Below are positions 17,730-25,997 of a stretch of DNA of 64,000 nucleotides, piece by piece; within the stretch, counting starts at the first letter, position 1; every line of letters begins with the position of its first letter. Made by a program: the position numbers and the translations under genes. This DNA is from Streptomyces tibetensis. Its GTDB lineage: Bacteria > Actinomycetota > Actinomycetes > Streptomycetales > Streptomycetaceae. The stretch covers positions 248,001-312,000 of the forward strand of contig NZ_SZVW01000009.1 of assembly GCF_007655005.1 (NCBI RefSeq), read 5' to 3'. The notes under the pieces were generated by a model. It saw only the letters and a list, made by a program, of their open reading frames with translations. It had not been told where the DNA came from and ran no database searches.

Positions 17730-18284
17730 GTGAAGACTGGGATACGTCTGGGTGGCGCCTGCGCCGTCCTGCTTGCCGCGACAGCGATGACGCCCACCGC
17801 GTCGGCCGCCGACCAGCCCGGACTGAAGACGAGCGCGGCGATCCAGACCGTGGACATCGAGGGCGTCAAGGTCGCCAAGGAGGCGTCGGCCGAGACCAAG
17901 CGGATCATCGAGGCCGAGGCGGGAGTCGCCGCGGCCGCCGCCAACGTGTGCGGATCCGGCTACACCATCTCCACCGGGGCTGCCCGCTACGGGACCTACG
18001 GCACCACCTACACGTGGACCAACGGCAAGACCACGGGCGACCGGTACTACGACAAGCCGATCTGCGCCGTGTTCTTCAACGACACCGGCGTGGCGCACTC
18101 CATGGGGATCCGACTGAAGGACAACTACACCGATACGCCTCACAAGGAAGACTTCGGCACCTTCAGTACCTACGCCGGGCCCGTCTACCAGAACCGCGGC
18201 TACTGCGGCGAGGCGTACTCCTACATGAAGGTCGGCACCAAGGTCGTCGTCGACAACATCCTCACCGTGGGATCCTGCAACTGA
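17730..18284 (+). CDS. Small secreted protein, unknown function
   Basis: A 184-residue protein read from GTG. The nearby ATG is followed at once by TGA and cannot be used, and AGGGGGAAAAT supplies the ribosome site. The signal peptide ends near residue 27 (TASA/AD). An Ala/Glu-rich helical linker (about 40-72) leads to a Tyr/Gly/Thr-rich domain with four cysteines, probably disulfide-bonded. No family was recognised. A perfect terminator stem starts 12 bp after the stop. Confidence 0.75.
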   Translation: MKTGIRLGGACAVLLAATAMTPTASAADQPGLKTSAAIQTVDIEGVKVAKEASAETKRIIEAEAGVAAAAANVCGSGYTISTGAARYGTYGTTYTWTNGKTTGDRYYDKPICAVFFNDTGVAHSMGIRLKDNYTDTPHKEDFGTFSTYAGPVYQNRGYCGEAYSYMKVGTKVVVDNILTVGSCN

Positions 18285-18296
18285 CGTCACCTCGCG

Positions 18297-18333
18297 ACAG
18301 TGCCGCGCCCGCATCGTGCGGGCGCGGCACTGT
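18297..18333. terminator. Terminator stem
   Basis: Perfect 17-bp stem ACAGTGCCGCGCCCGCA (18297-18313) / complement (18317-18333) with a 3-nt loop and a following TTT, between convergent genes. Confidence 0.88.
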
Positions 18334-18365
18334 TTCCGGCCCGAGCCGCGGTAGGTGAGGGCGGG

Positions 18366-19142
18366 TCAGCCCTGCGTCGTCAGTGCCGCGGCTGTGGCCT
18401 TCACGAAGGCATCCCGGTTGTCCAGCATGATGTTGTGGCCGCAGTCCGGGATCGCGACGACGGCCACTCCGGCCTCGGTGAGGGCGTCGGCCCCGGGAAG
18501 CGGGCCGTCGGACTCGGGAAGCAGGAAGGCGCGGGGGATCCTCAGCTCCAGCAACAGCTCCCGCATGGTGGGGGTCGTGCCGCGGGTGAGGTGGAACGCG
18601 CTGCGGTGCAGGGCCTCGCGGCCGGCCAGGCGCATCGTGGACCACCAGTGCGGGCCGACCCGGTCGCGGACCTCCTCCCAGCCGCCACCCGTCACGAACT
18701 CCGCCTCGGAGTACGCGGCGATGCCGCTGCTGCCCTGGGATCCGGGCACGCGCGGGACGGGGTCGAGGTTGGCGTCGACGAGCACCAGACGGGAGACCAG
18801 CCGGGGATGGCGGGCCGCCAGGACGATCGCCACCGAGCCGCCCATGCTGTGGGCGATCACTTCGGCGGCCGAGACGCCCGCTGCCGTCAGAGCGCCGGCG
18901 AGCGCGTCGGCGTGGGATTCCAGCGTGTAGTCGAAGTGCGTCGGGCGGTCGCTGATGCCGTGGCCCAGCATGTCGATCAGCAGGGAACGGCGTCCGGCCA
19001 GGCGCGGATCGACCGCGACTTCGGTGAAGTAGGCGGGCGCGGTGGCGCCCAACCCGTGCACGTAGACGCGCGCGGGCTCCTGCCCCGGCAGTTCGACCCA
19101 GCGGATTCGATCGCCCTCGGGCGTCACGGTGGCGCTGCGCAC
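18366..19142 (-). CDS. Alpha/beta-fold hydrolase
   Basis: A 258-residue serine hydrolase. The oxyanion region is YVHGLGA, the nucleophile elbow is HSMGGS (about residues 97-102), and the catalytic His lies in DCGHNIM near residue 237. There is no signal peptide, so it is cytosolic. The GTG start has a weak site. Substrate unknown; the family includes esterases and C-C hydrolases. Confidence 0.85.
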   Translation of the reverse strand: MRSATVTPEGDRIRWVELPGQEPARVYVHGLGATAPAYFTEVAVDPRLAGRRSLLIDMLGHGISDRPTHFDYTLESHADALAGALTAAGVSAAEVIAHSMGGSVAIVLAARHPRLVSRLVLVDANLDPVPRVPGSQGSSGIAAYSEAEFVTGGGWEEVRDRVGPHWWSTMRLAGREALHRSAFHLTRGTTPTMRELLLELRIPRAFLLPESDGPLPGADALTEAGVAVVAIPDCGHNIMLDNRDAFVKATAAALTTQG

Positions 19143-19202
19143 GGTCTTTTTCCCCCTGGGTGCGACGTCGGTGTCGGTGGACAGTCAACAGTAGTCTGCA
19201 GC

Positions 19203-19751
19203 ATGGAGTTCTTCTGCTACCACCGCGACCGGCCCGGCTCCCTGCCGCTGCGCGAGGAGCTGGGGGAGGCGCACTGGGCCTACATGGACCGGTACGAGGC
19301 GGAGCTGATCGCCCGCGGGCCGACCTTCGCCGCCGACGGGGAGACGCCGAGCGGCAGCGTCCACATCGTCGACCTGCCTGACCCCGCCGCGGCCCGCGCG
19401 TTCGCCTTCGACGAGCCCAACTACCAGGCCGGGGCATACCGCGACGTGCTGCTGCGGCGGTGGCGCAACCTGCTGGGCCGCACCATGTGGGACTTCCCCG
19501 GCGGGCGCACGGGCGGTGACCGCCACCTCGTTCTGGGTCTCGGCTCGGGCCCGGCCGCCGACCTCGACCTACCGCCCGACCGCGACGAGCTGATCGCTTA
19601 CGGGCCGCTGCTGTCCGACGACGGCGCCGTGTGGCTGGGCACCGCGGCGCTGGTGCGGGCGCCGGACGCGGAGTCGGCGCGTGCCGTGCTGACCCGGGAG
19701 AGGTACGCCGACATCGAGGTGCACGACTGGGAGTTCGGCGGGCGGCGATGA
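19203..19751 (+). CDS. YciI-family protein, two fused YCII domains
   Basis: A 182-residue protein starting MEFFCYHRDRPGS, with YciI-like ferredoxin folds in residues 1-90 and a second, more divergent copy in 100-180. YciI proteins are small dimeric dyad-fold proteins, and a tandem copy would act as a pseudo-dimer. Function unknown. It is divergent from the hydrolase gene, with 60 bp between starts. Followed by a terminator stem. Confidence 0.8.
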   Translation: MEFFCYHRDRPGSLPLREELGEAHWAYMDRYEAELIARGPTFAADGETPSGSVHIVDLPDPAAARAFAFDEPNYQAGAYRDVLLRRWRNLLGRTMWDFPGGRTGGDRHLVLGLGSGPAADLDLPPDRDELIAYGPLLSDDGAVWLGTAALVRAPDAESARAVLTRERYADIEVHDWEFGGRR

Positions 19752-19774
19752 GGCGCGGATGGGCCGGGGGTGAG

Positions 19775-19803
19775 GGGGGTCGCTCGGTGTGCGAGCGACC
19801 CCC
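19775..19803. terminator. Terminator stem between convergent genes
   Basis: Perfect 11-bp stem GGGGGTCGCTC (19775-19785) / GAGCGACCCCC (19793-19803), 7-nt loop. Confidence 0.8.
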
Positions 19804-19829
19804 ACGGTACGCGTCGGCCGTGCCCGGCG

Positions 19830-20609
19830 TCAGCCCTGTTCCACGCCCAGGGTCAGCGTGCCCGCGTAGCCGGCGGCCGTCGTGCTGCCGAGCGGGGTGA
19901 GGGTGAGGAGGCCCGAGGCCGCGCCTCTGTCGTCGTAGATCGAGTCCTGGGCCAGGGTGGTGCGCCGGACCGTGTTGACCTTGTACGTGGCGAGTGCCGC
20001 GACCTTGGTCGTGATCGTCTCGGCGAAGAAGAGCTGGCCGGTGTGGAGTTCCCGGCCGCCGGTGAAGGAGCCGTCGGGGGTCAGGGTCACGTCGGTGTGG
20101 ACCTTGACGTGGATGTGCACGCAGCGGCCCACGTACCAGCCGGGGTAGACGGTGGTGATCGCCGCGACTCCGCGCGCGTCGGTGAGGACGCCGCCGCGCA
20201 GGAACGTGCCGTTGTCCGGTTCGTCGTGGCCGTTGTCGCCCACGAAGCCGGAGTACTCGCCGAGCGCGTCGGCGTGCCAGATCTCCACCAGGGCGTTCTT
20301 CAGCGGGGCGCACGTGTCGTCGTCGACGACCGTCAGCGTCAGCTTCAGGGGGATGCCGGTCTTGTCCTCCCGGATGTCGGAGCGGACGTACTGGCCGTCG
20401 AGGTAGTAGGGGCCTTCGGTCAGCTCCTTCGTCAGGGTGCAGACGGCTGCGGCGGCGACGGGGGCGGTGCCGCCGGTCTCCTGGGTGCCTCGGTCGGCCG
20501 AGGCGGCGGCAGCCCCGACGGCCAGTGTGGCGGCGGTGGCGCCGGTGGCCAGCAGGACGGAGCGGCGGCCGATGGGGGTGTCGCTGTAGTTCTTCGAGTT
20601 GTCTGTCAT
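19830..20609 (-). CDS. Tat-exported intradiol ring-cleavage dioxygenase
   Basis: A 259-residue protein. The N-terminus IGRRSVLLATGA is a Tat signal, cleaved around residue 38. The catalytic domain has the non-heme Fe(III) ligand set of intradiol dioxygenases: Tyr in TEGPYYLDG, and Tyr plus two His in YPGWYVGRCVHIHVKV. Such enzymes open catechol rings between the hydroxyls. Extracellular members are known from biomass-degrading Streptomyces and act on lignin-derived catechols, which suits a plant-polymer lifestyle. The ATG at 20609 is preferred because it gives a compact Tat signal; a longer in-frame ATG exists 51 bases upstream. Confidence 0.85.
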   Translation of the reverse strand: MTDNSKNYSDTPIGRRSVLLATGATAATLAVGAAAASADRGTQETGGTAPVAAAAVCTLTKELTEGPYYLDGQYVRSDIREDKTGIPLKLTLTVVDDDTCAPLKNALVEIWHADALGEYSGFVGDNGHDEPDNGTFLRGGVLTDARGVAAITTVYPGWYVGRCVHIHVKVHTDVTLTPDGSFTGGRELHTGQLFFAETITTKVAALATYKVNTVRRTTLAQDSIYDDRGAASGLLTLTPLGSTTAAGYAGTLTLGVEQG

Positions 20610-20759
20610 GGACACGGCAGAGTAGAGGTGGATTCTGTTCGTGAGCTGTGAGTTCGGCAAAGTGCTGCGGCGTCAAGTATCTGACAAGACAGGTATTTTC
20701 GGGTCCTGGTGAGGCCGCCCGCTCCTGCGCAGTGTCGTGCTTCCACGGCCTGCGCGATC

Positions 20760-21119
20760 GCCGTCTGCTCCAGGGCCGGACCACCGCCGAAACCAAGCCG
20801 CCAACCCCGGCTGCCTCTCCAGGCACCCCGCTGCCTTCCGCAACGCCCCCGTCCTGCCGAACACCTCCTCCGCCCGCTCCACGAACACCGGATCCGGCAT
20901 CCGCCTCCCCAACTCCACGGAAGCCACCGTGTGTTTGGAGAACCGCACCAGCTCGCCGAACTCCTCCCGGCTCAACCCCGCGTGCTCGCGCAGCCCCTGG
21001 ACCACGGCCCCGAACGTGCGCAAGCTGTCCGAGGACTCCGGCTCGCCGCCGTTGCCGCCCCCACCACGCCATCGACCACCGTCGATAACCTCCCGCGCGC
21101 CATGGTTACGGCACGTCAC
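20760..21119 (-). pseudogene. Decayed XRE-family regulator (DUF5753 part lost)
   Basis: The reading encodes a clear XRE helix-turn-helix region (TFGAVVQGLREHAGLSREEF, then ELGRRMPDPVF) and the linker leading toward DUF5753 (QPGLAAWFRRW). After that point the frame becomes nonsense. One frame shift recovers only a few expected residues (LEQTAIA), and the rest of the about 180-residue DUF5753 domain is absent. There is also no well-placed start codon with a ribosome site in this frame. In Streptomyces this gene type normally stands beside a DUF397 gene and a HATPase. Here the HATPase is frameshifted and DUF397 is missing. Confidence 0.65.
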
Positions 21120-21210
21120 CAGTACTGTCCAGTCAGTGACCGCGTACGCTGCACCGGCGTACGCGGTTGTGACCTCGCGCAGTGCGGTCGGCACGCGGGA
21201 CATTGGCCGC

Positions 21211-21698
21211 ATGACAGCACCTGCCCCTTCGCAACATCCCGTCGCCGTGCGTGGGTTCGTGCAGCGGTTCAGCGCCACTCCCCGCGGCGCCCGCCTGGCC
21301 CGGCACCTCGCCGTCGGCCGGCTGTACGCATGGGGCATCCCCTACGGCACGGACGCCTCCGACGCCGTCGCCCTGGTCGTCGCCGAGTTTGCCGCCAATG
21401 CCGTGACGCACGGGCGCGTCCCGGGCAGGACTTCGAGCTGCGGCTGTCGCTCGTCGGCGGCAGCGTCCGCGTCGAGGTGACCGATACGGAGAGTGGGCCG
21501 TCGAGCCTGCCAGGGCCGGGCGGGGTGGAGTGGTTGGGCTCGCTCGACGAACACGGCCGGGGGCTGGTCCTCGTCGCTGCGCTCGCCGACCGGTGGGAGG
21601 TCCTGGAGCGGAAGCCGTCGCCCGGCAAGACCGTACGCGCCGAGATCGACCTGCCGGGGTGGCTTTCCCCGCTTCGGGCGGGCACGGCCGGTCCGTAG
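21211..21698 (+). pseudogene. Frameshifted HATPase (anti-sigma/RsbW-like ATP-binding protein)
   Basis: The N-terminal part (MTAPAPSQHPVAVRGFVQ... with AEFAANAVTHGRVPGR, the N-box) and the C-terminal part (DFELRLSLVGGSVRVEVTD, ... DEHGRGLVLVAALADRWEV) together make a complete histidine-kinase-like ATPase of about 162 residues. They lie in different frames, with a one-base loss near 21425, just after GRVPG. It is either a pseudogene or a sequencing error. It is divergent from the decayed XRE gene, its usual partner. Confidence 0.75.
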
Positions 21699-21779
21699 GC
21701 GCACAGCATGGCAAGTGCGGGTACGGCATCCTCCCCGGCGCGCTGAAATGATCTGCACCACAACGCCGTTGGCGATGAC

Positions 21780-22238
21780 ATGACTCAGAGACCGGCACCT
21801 CGCCTCCTGTCCGACGCAGCCCTCTCCGACCTGCTCGGTGCACAGCGGTTCGGCACGCTCGCCACCGTCAAGCGCAGTGGCCACCCCCATCTGACCACCA
21901 TGCTGTACAGCTGGGCCGCCGAGTCCCGCACGGTGCGCTTCTCGACCACCGCCGACCGCGTCAAGGTCAAGCACCTGCGCCGTGCACCGCGTGCGGCGTT
22001 GCACGTGCAGGGCGGGGACGTCTGGTCGTTCGCCGTCGCCGAAGGGGAAGCCGAGATCTCCGAGGTCACGGCGGTCCCCGGCGACTCGGTCGGCCGGGAG
22101 CTGCTCGCGATGATTCCGGCGGGCGCCGAACCGGAGGACGAGGGCGCCTTCCTCCAGCAACTGGTCGACGAACGCCGCGTCGTCATCAGGCTGAAGGTGG
22201 ACCGGCTCTACGGGACGGCCCTCGACATCGAGGGATAG
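21780..22238 (+). CDS. PPOX-class (pyridoxamine-5'-phosphate oxidase-fold) F420-dependent oxidoreductase
   Basis: A 152-residue split-barrel protein: QRFGTLATVKRSGHPHLTTM at residues 22-41 is the characteristic first part, and RVKVKHLRRAPRAALHV the cofactor-loop region. Actinobacterial members of this size usually use F420 or flavin to reduce small substrates; substrate unknown. ATG start, with little leader. The following gene begins 20 bp downstream. Confidence 0.82.
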   Translation: MTQRPAPRLLSDAALSDLLGAQRFGTLATVKRSGHPHLTTMLYSWAAESRTVRFSTTADRVKVKHLRRAPRAALHVQGGDVWSFAVAEGEAEISEVTAVPGDSVGRELLAMIPAGAEPEDEGAFLQQLVDERRVVIRLKVDRLYGTALDIEG

Positions 22239-22258
22239 GGCTGCGGCACGATGAGTGC

Positions 22259-23317
22259 ATGAACGCACAACGGGGCAGCACCGATGAAGAATCCCTCGCG
22301 GACCTCGCCCGGCGACTCCTCGCCGCGGATACCGGCGGCTGGTCGCCGGACGGGGTGAACACCCTGGCGGAAGGGCTCGGCTGGGCCCCGAGCGGCACGG
22401 CGGACCACCCCGTGCTGGTCACCGGCCGGTCCTCGGGCGACGCCCGCCTGCGTCCCGTGGGCACCTACGAAGAGCGTTACACCGACGGCGAGTCGTACGT
22501 GGAACTCGCGGTGCCGGTGGCGGCCGTCATGCCCGACGCCGCGGCACAGGCCGCCGCCTTCCGTGCGGCGGCTGAGGAGCTGTCCGCGGCCCTGGGCCGG
22601 CCGTCCGTCCTGGGTTCGCATGGCGACATGGGCCCCTTCTACGACAGCGGTCCACTGTGGGGCGCCCCCTTCATGCGCTGGCGCGGCAGCCCGGACACCC
22701 TGGAGCTGCGCGCCGGGAAGTCGGGGCCGGAGCTGGTCCTGCAGCCCACCGACCCGGCCGAGAACTGGTTCTGGCGCCAGGGCCACGGCGAAGAGCACGC
22801 GATCAGCGGCTTCTTCGGCAGCAACCGTGACCCCGCCAACGCCGGCCTCGGCTTTCCCGGCGGCTGGACCGCCCGCAGCTGGGAGACCGTCACGCGGTCG
22901 CTGGGCGACTTCCTGGAGGCCCTGCCCGCGGAGACCACCGCCCTCGGCATCGGTATCGGGATGCCGTTGTACGGGCGGACCGGAGGTGGCGCGCCCCTCC
23001 TCTTCGACGTGGCGTGCGACAACCGGCTCTCGATCGGCTGCTTCGCCCCGGACGGCGTCGACGCGGCGTCACTCGGCTGGGGCACCGTCGCCGAACACCC
23101 GGGCACGGCCTCGGTCTGGCGCGACGACGACCCGGTGTGGCGCGTGGACGCCGGAGGCCCCGGCGAACCCAAGGGCCGCGCCCTCGCGGAGATGCTCGTG
23201 GCGACGGCCAGGGCGGCGGGGGTGAGCGAGCCGGCCGGTCTGATCGTCGGTGGCGAGGCCGAGTACGTGGACGGCTACCACGTCAGGTACTACGGCCTGG
23301 GCCTGCCCACCGGCTGA
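22259..23317 (+). CDS. Hypothetical protein
   Basis: A 352-residue soluble protein that I do not recognise. It is Gly/Ala/Trp-rich with conserved-looking blocks (GSHGDMGPFYDSGPLWG, PENWFWRQGHGEEHA-like, YVDGYHVRYYGLGL) and no signal peptide or membrane helix. It starts 20 bp after the PPOX gene, so the two probably form an operon. A 14-bp hairpin follows, overlapping the next promoter. Confidence 0.7.
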   Translation: MNAQRGSTDEESLADLARRLLAADTGGWSPDGVNTLAEGLGWAPSGTADHPVLVTGRSSGDARLRPVGTYEERYTDGESYVELAVPVAAVMPDAAAQAAAFRAAAEELSAALGRPSVLGSHGDMGPFYDSGPLWGAPFMRWRGSPDTLELRAGKSGPELVLQPTDPAENWFWRQGHGEEHAISGFFGSNRDPANAGLGFPGGWTARSWETVTRSLGDFLEALPAETTALGIGIGMPLYGRTGGGAPLLFDVACDNRLSIGCFAPDGVDAASLGWGTVAEHPGTASVWRDDDPVWRVDAGGPGEPKGRALAEMLVATARAAGVSEPAGLIVGGEAEYVDGYHVRYYGLGLPTG

Positions 23318-23356
23318 CGCTTCGACGGCGCCGGCCGTCTCCTCGGCCCGTCTCCC

Positions 23357-23388
23357 ATGGTCCGCGCAGCGGATGCTGCGCGGACCAT
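23357..23388 (+). terminator. Terminator stem touching the GH43 promoter
   Basis: Perfect 14-bp stem ATGGTCCGCGCAGC (23357-23370) / complement (23375-23388) with loop GGAT. Its last base is the first base of the TTGACG -35 box of the GH43 promoter. Confidence 0.8.
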
Positions 23389-23416
23389 TGACGCGCAAGG
23401 TGTTCGATTCTACGGT
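23388..23416 (+). promoter_or_regulatory. Promoter of the secreted arabinanase pair
   Basis: -35 TTGACG (23388-23393), 17-bp spacer, -10 TACGGT (23411-23416). The hexamers, the spacer length and the flanking GGACCA are identical to the promoter at 1789-1817. Confidence 0.75.
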
Positions 23417-23438
23417 CCGGTTCGAACTTGCGATCGCT

Positions 23439-23452
23439 GTTCGAGATATCGG
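23439..23452 (+). promoter_or_regulatory. Putative sugar-regulon operator (GTTCGAGATATCGG)
   Basis: Located 23 bp after the -10 box, equivalent to the site at 1842. A second GTTCGAAC-like element (23420-23427) lies between promoter and operator, as at the first locus. Confidence 0.6.
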
Positions 23453-23486
23453 TCAGCGCTTTCACCCCCACCGCAAGGAGGACCGC

Positions 23487-24467
23487 ATGAGCCGCTCCAT
23501 CGTGCGCACGAGAACCGCCCTGCTCGCCCTCCCCGCAGCCTTCTTGCTCGCCCTCGTCCCGGGCACGGCGTCCGCGTACCCCAACCCCGGCGGGGTCACC
23601 GGTGACGTCGTCACCCACGACCCCTCGATGATCCGCACCTCGTCCGGGCAGTACCTGCTGTACGCCACCGGCGGCGGCATCGCGAGCAAGACCTCCGGTG
23701 ACCGCACCGCCTTCCGCAACGGAAGCGACGCCTTCGCGAGCAGGCCGAGCTGGTGGCGGAACTACTCGTCCGTCCCGGAGGCCTGGGCGCCGGACATCTC
23801 GTACCACGGCGGCAAGTACCTGATGTACTACTCCGTCTCGAAGTTCGGCTCGAACACCTCCGCCATCGGTCTCGCGACCTCCAGCACCGGCCGGCCGGGC
23901 AGCTGGACCGACCAGGGCACGGTCTACACGTCGAGCTCCGCCAGCGACTTCAACGCCATCGACCCGAACCTCTTCGTGAACGACGACGGCAAGTGGTGGC
24001 TGTCCTTCGGCAGTTGGTGGACAGGGATCAAGATGATCCAGATCAATCCGTCCACCGGGAAACAACTGGCCGGCAGTACCACCCGGTACTCGCTCGCCTC
24101 CCGCCCCACCGGGACCAAGGCCGTCGAGGCGCCCTTCATCGTCAAGCGGGGCGGCTACTACTACCTCTTCGCCTCGTACGACACCTGCTGCGCCGGCACC
24201 AGCTCGACGTACAAGGTCAAGGTCGGCCGCGCCTCCAGCGTCACCGGGCCGTACCGCGACAAGAACGGCGTCGACCTCATGAAGAACGGCGGCACGCCCG
24301 TTTTGGAGTCGCACGGCAGCATCATCGGCCCCGGCGGCCAGTCGATCATGAACGACACCGACGGCGACCTGATCGTCTACCACTACTACGACGGCAACGC
24401 GAACGGCACTCCCAAGCTCGGCATCAACCTCCTGAACTGGAGCAGCGGATGGCCCGTCGCCTACTGA
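23487..24467 (+). CDS. Secreted arabinan endo-1,5-alpha-L-arabinosidase, GH43
   Basis: A 326-residue enzyme with a signal peptide cleaved after ASA30. The five-bladed GH43 propeller shows the catalytic set: base Asp45 in HDPSM, pKa modulator Asp159 in AIDPN, and acid Glu214 in VEAPF. Length and motifs match endo-arabinanases, which cut alpha-1,5-arabinan chains internally with inversion. ATG start with an AAGGAGG site. Its 3' end overlaps the next GH43 gene by 19 bp. It shares its promoter and operator design with the ABC/GH51 operon, so arabinan breakdown and oligomer uptake are probably co-regulated. Confidence 0.92.
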   Translation: MSRSIVRTRTALLALPAAFLLALVPGTASAYPNPGGVTGDVVTHDPSMIRTSSGQYLLYATGGGIASKTSGDRTAFRNGSDAFASRPSWWRNYSSVPEAWAPDISYHGGKYLMYYSVSKFGSNTSAIGLATSSTGRPGSWTDQGTVYTSSSASDFNAIDPNLFVNDDGKWWLSFGSWWTGIKMIQINPSTGKQLAGSTTRYSLASRPTGTKAVEAPFIVKRGGYYYLFASYDTCCAGTSSTYKVKVGRASSVTGPYRDKNGVDLMKNGGTPVLESHGSIIGPGGQSIMNDTDGDLIVYHYYDGNANGTPKLGINLLNWSSGWPVAY

Positions 24468-25885
24468 CCCTGCTGGCGGCCCTGCTGCTCGCGCTGAGCT
24501 TCGGTCAGCCCTCCGCGAGCGCCGCCTCCTTCTCCAACCCGGTCAAGTCCGTCAAGGGCGCCGACCCCTGGATCTCGTACCACGACGGCAACTACTACCT
24601 GGTGACGACGAGTTGGACCGACGTCATCACCATCCGCAAGTCCACCACCCTCGCGGGCCTCTCCACCGCCCCCAGCGTCCAGGTGTGGAAGGGCGACGCC
24701 GCCTCCCGCTGCTGCAACATCTGGGCGCCGGAGCTGCACTTCCTGAACGGCCGCTGGTACCTGTACTACGTGGCCGGGCAGAACGTGTCCGACTACAACC
24801 CGACGCAGCGCAGCCATGTGCTGGAGAGCGCGGGCTCCGACCCCATGGGGCCGTACACCTACAAGGGGCAGCTCAACAGCGCGTGGATGCTCGATCCGAG
24901 CGTGCTGAACGTGGGCGGCCGGCTGTACATGCTCGGCAGCGCGATCACCGGCGGCACCCAGAACCTCGTCATCGCCCCGATGTCCAACCCGTACACCGTC
25001 AGCGGCTCCTACGCGACGATCTCGACCGCGACGTACGCCTGGGAGCGGCAGGGCGGCACGGTCAACGAGGGCGCGGAGATCCTGCAGCGGAACGGCCGGA
25101 CCTTCCTGATCTACTCGGCGAGCGGCTGCTGGACGCCCGACTACAAGCTCGGGCAACTGGAGCTGACCGGCTCCAACCCGCTGTCGGCCTCCTCCTGGAC
25201 CAAGAAGTCCACGCCGGTCTTCCAGCGCAGTGACGCCAACGGGGTGTACGGACCCGGCCACAACGGCTTCTTCACCTCACCCGACGGCCGCGAGAGCTGG
25301 ATCGTCTACCACGCCAACGACTCCGCCTCCGAGGGCTGCGACAACGGCCGTACGACCCGGGCGCAGAAGTTCACCTGGAACTCCGACGGCACGCCGAACC
25401 TCGGCACACCCGTCCGGCTCGGGGCGGGCCAGGCCGGGCCGTCGGGGGAGCCGGCCTCCGCCTCGACTACCTACACCGTCACCAACCGCAACAGCGGCAA
25501 GTGCCTGGAGGTGGCGGGCAGTTCCTCGGCCGACGGAGCCGACGTCCAGCAGTACGGGTGCAACGGAGGCGCCAACCAGCGCTGGCGCCTGGAGGACCTC
25601 GGCGACGACACCCACCGCCTGGTGAACGCCGCCACCGGCAAGGTCCTCGACACCGCCGACTGCTCGACGGCCGACGGCGCCTCCCTGCGCCAGTGGTCCT
25701 GGCTGAACAACACGTGCCAGCGGTTCCGTTTCGTGGCCACGGACAGCGGCTACGTCCGCGTCGCCAACCAGGCCTCCGGCAAGGTGGCCGACGTGGCGAA
25801 CTGCTCGACAGCGGACAGCGCGGACGTACGCCAGTGGACATGGCTCAACAACACCTGCCAGCAGTGGAAACTGACAGCGGTCTGA
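24449..25885 (+). CDS. Secreted GH43 arabinofuranosidase with C-terminal ricin-type (CBM13) lectin domain
   Basis: A 478-residue protein: signal peptide to about residue 25, a GH43 propeller with Asp39 (GADPW), Asp149 (MLDPS) and Glu207 (VNEGAE), then a short linker and a beta-trefoil lectin domain from about residue 345 with the repeated QxW motifs (NQRWRLED, CQRFRFV, CQQWKLT). The catalytic part resembles the exo-acting 1,5-alpha-L-arabinofuranosidase subgroup; the trefoil should bind the polysaccharide. The start lies inside the preceding gene, so translation is coupled and both enzymes are secreted together. No separate promoter is seen. Confidence 0.9.
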   Translation: MARRLLTLLAALLLALSFGQPSASAASFSNPVKSVKGADPWISYHDGNYYLVTTSWTDVITIRKSTTLAGLSTAPSVQVWKGDAASRCCNIWAPELHFLNGRWYLYYVAGQNVSDYNPTQRSHVLESAGSDPMGPYTYKGQLNSAWMLDPSVLNVGGRLYMLGSAITGGTQNLVIAPMSNPYTVSGSYATISTATYAWERQGGTVNEGAEILQRNGRTFLIYSASGCWTPDYKLGQLELTGSNPLSASSWTKKSTPVFQRSDANGVYGPGHNGFFTSPDGRESWIVYHANDSASEGCDNGRTTRAQKFTWNSDGTPNLGTPVRLGAGQAGPSGEPASASTTYTVTNRNSGKCLEVAGSSSADGADVQQYGCNGGANQRWRLEDLGDDTHRLVNAATGKVLDTADCSTADGASLRQWSWLNNTCQRFRFVATDSGYVRVANQASGKVADVANCSTADSADVRQWTWLNNTCQQWKLTAV

Positions 25886-25891
25886 CGCCCG

Positions 25892-25975
25892 AGGGGCGCG
25901 GGGCCGTGCTCGATGTGCGGCTCCGCCGCGTGGGCGCGAACAACCACGAAGGACCCGCACCCGCACAGTCGCAGG
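25892..25975 (+). repeat. Dispersed intergenic repeat, type B
   Basis: Second copy of the block at 5050-5125: GGGGCGCGGGGCCGTGCTCG followed by ATGTGCGGCTCCGCCGCGTG and GGGCGCGAACAACC. It occupies the space after the GH43 gene. Confidence 0.65.
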
Positions 25976-25997
25976 AACCACCTACGGCGAGAGGGCG

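Noticed and set aside
18262-21072. 936-codon minus-strand frame across several genes
   Set aside because: It runs antisense or out of frame through four supported genes, and its sequence is Arg/Pro-rich noise.
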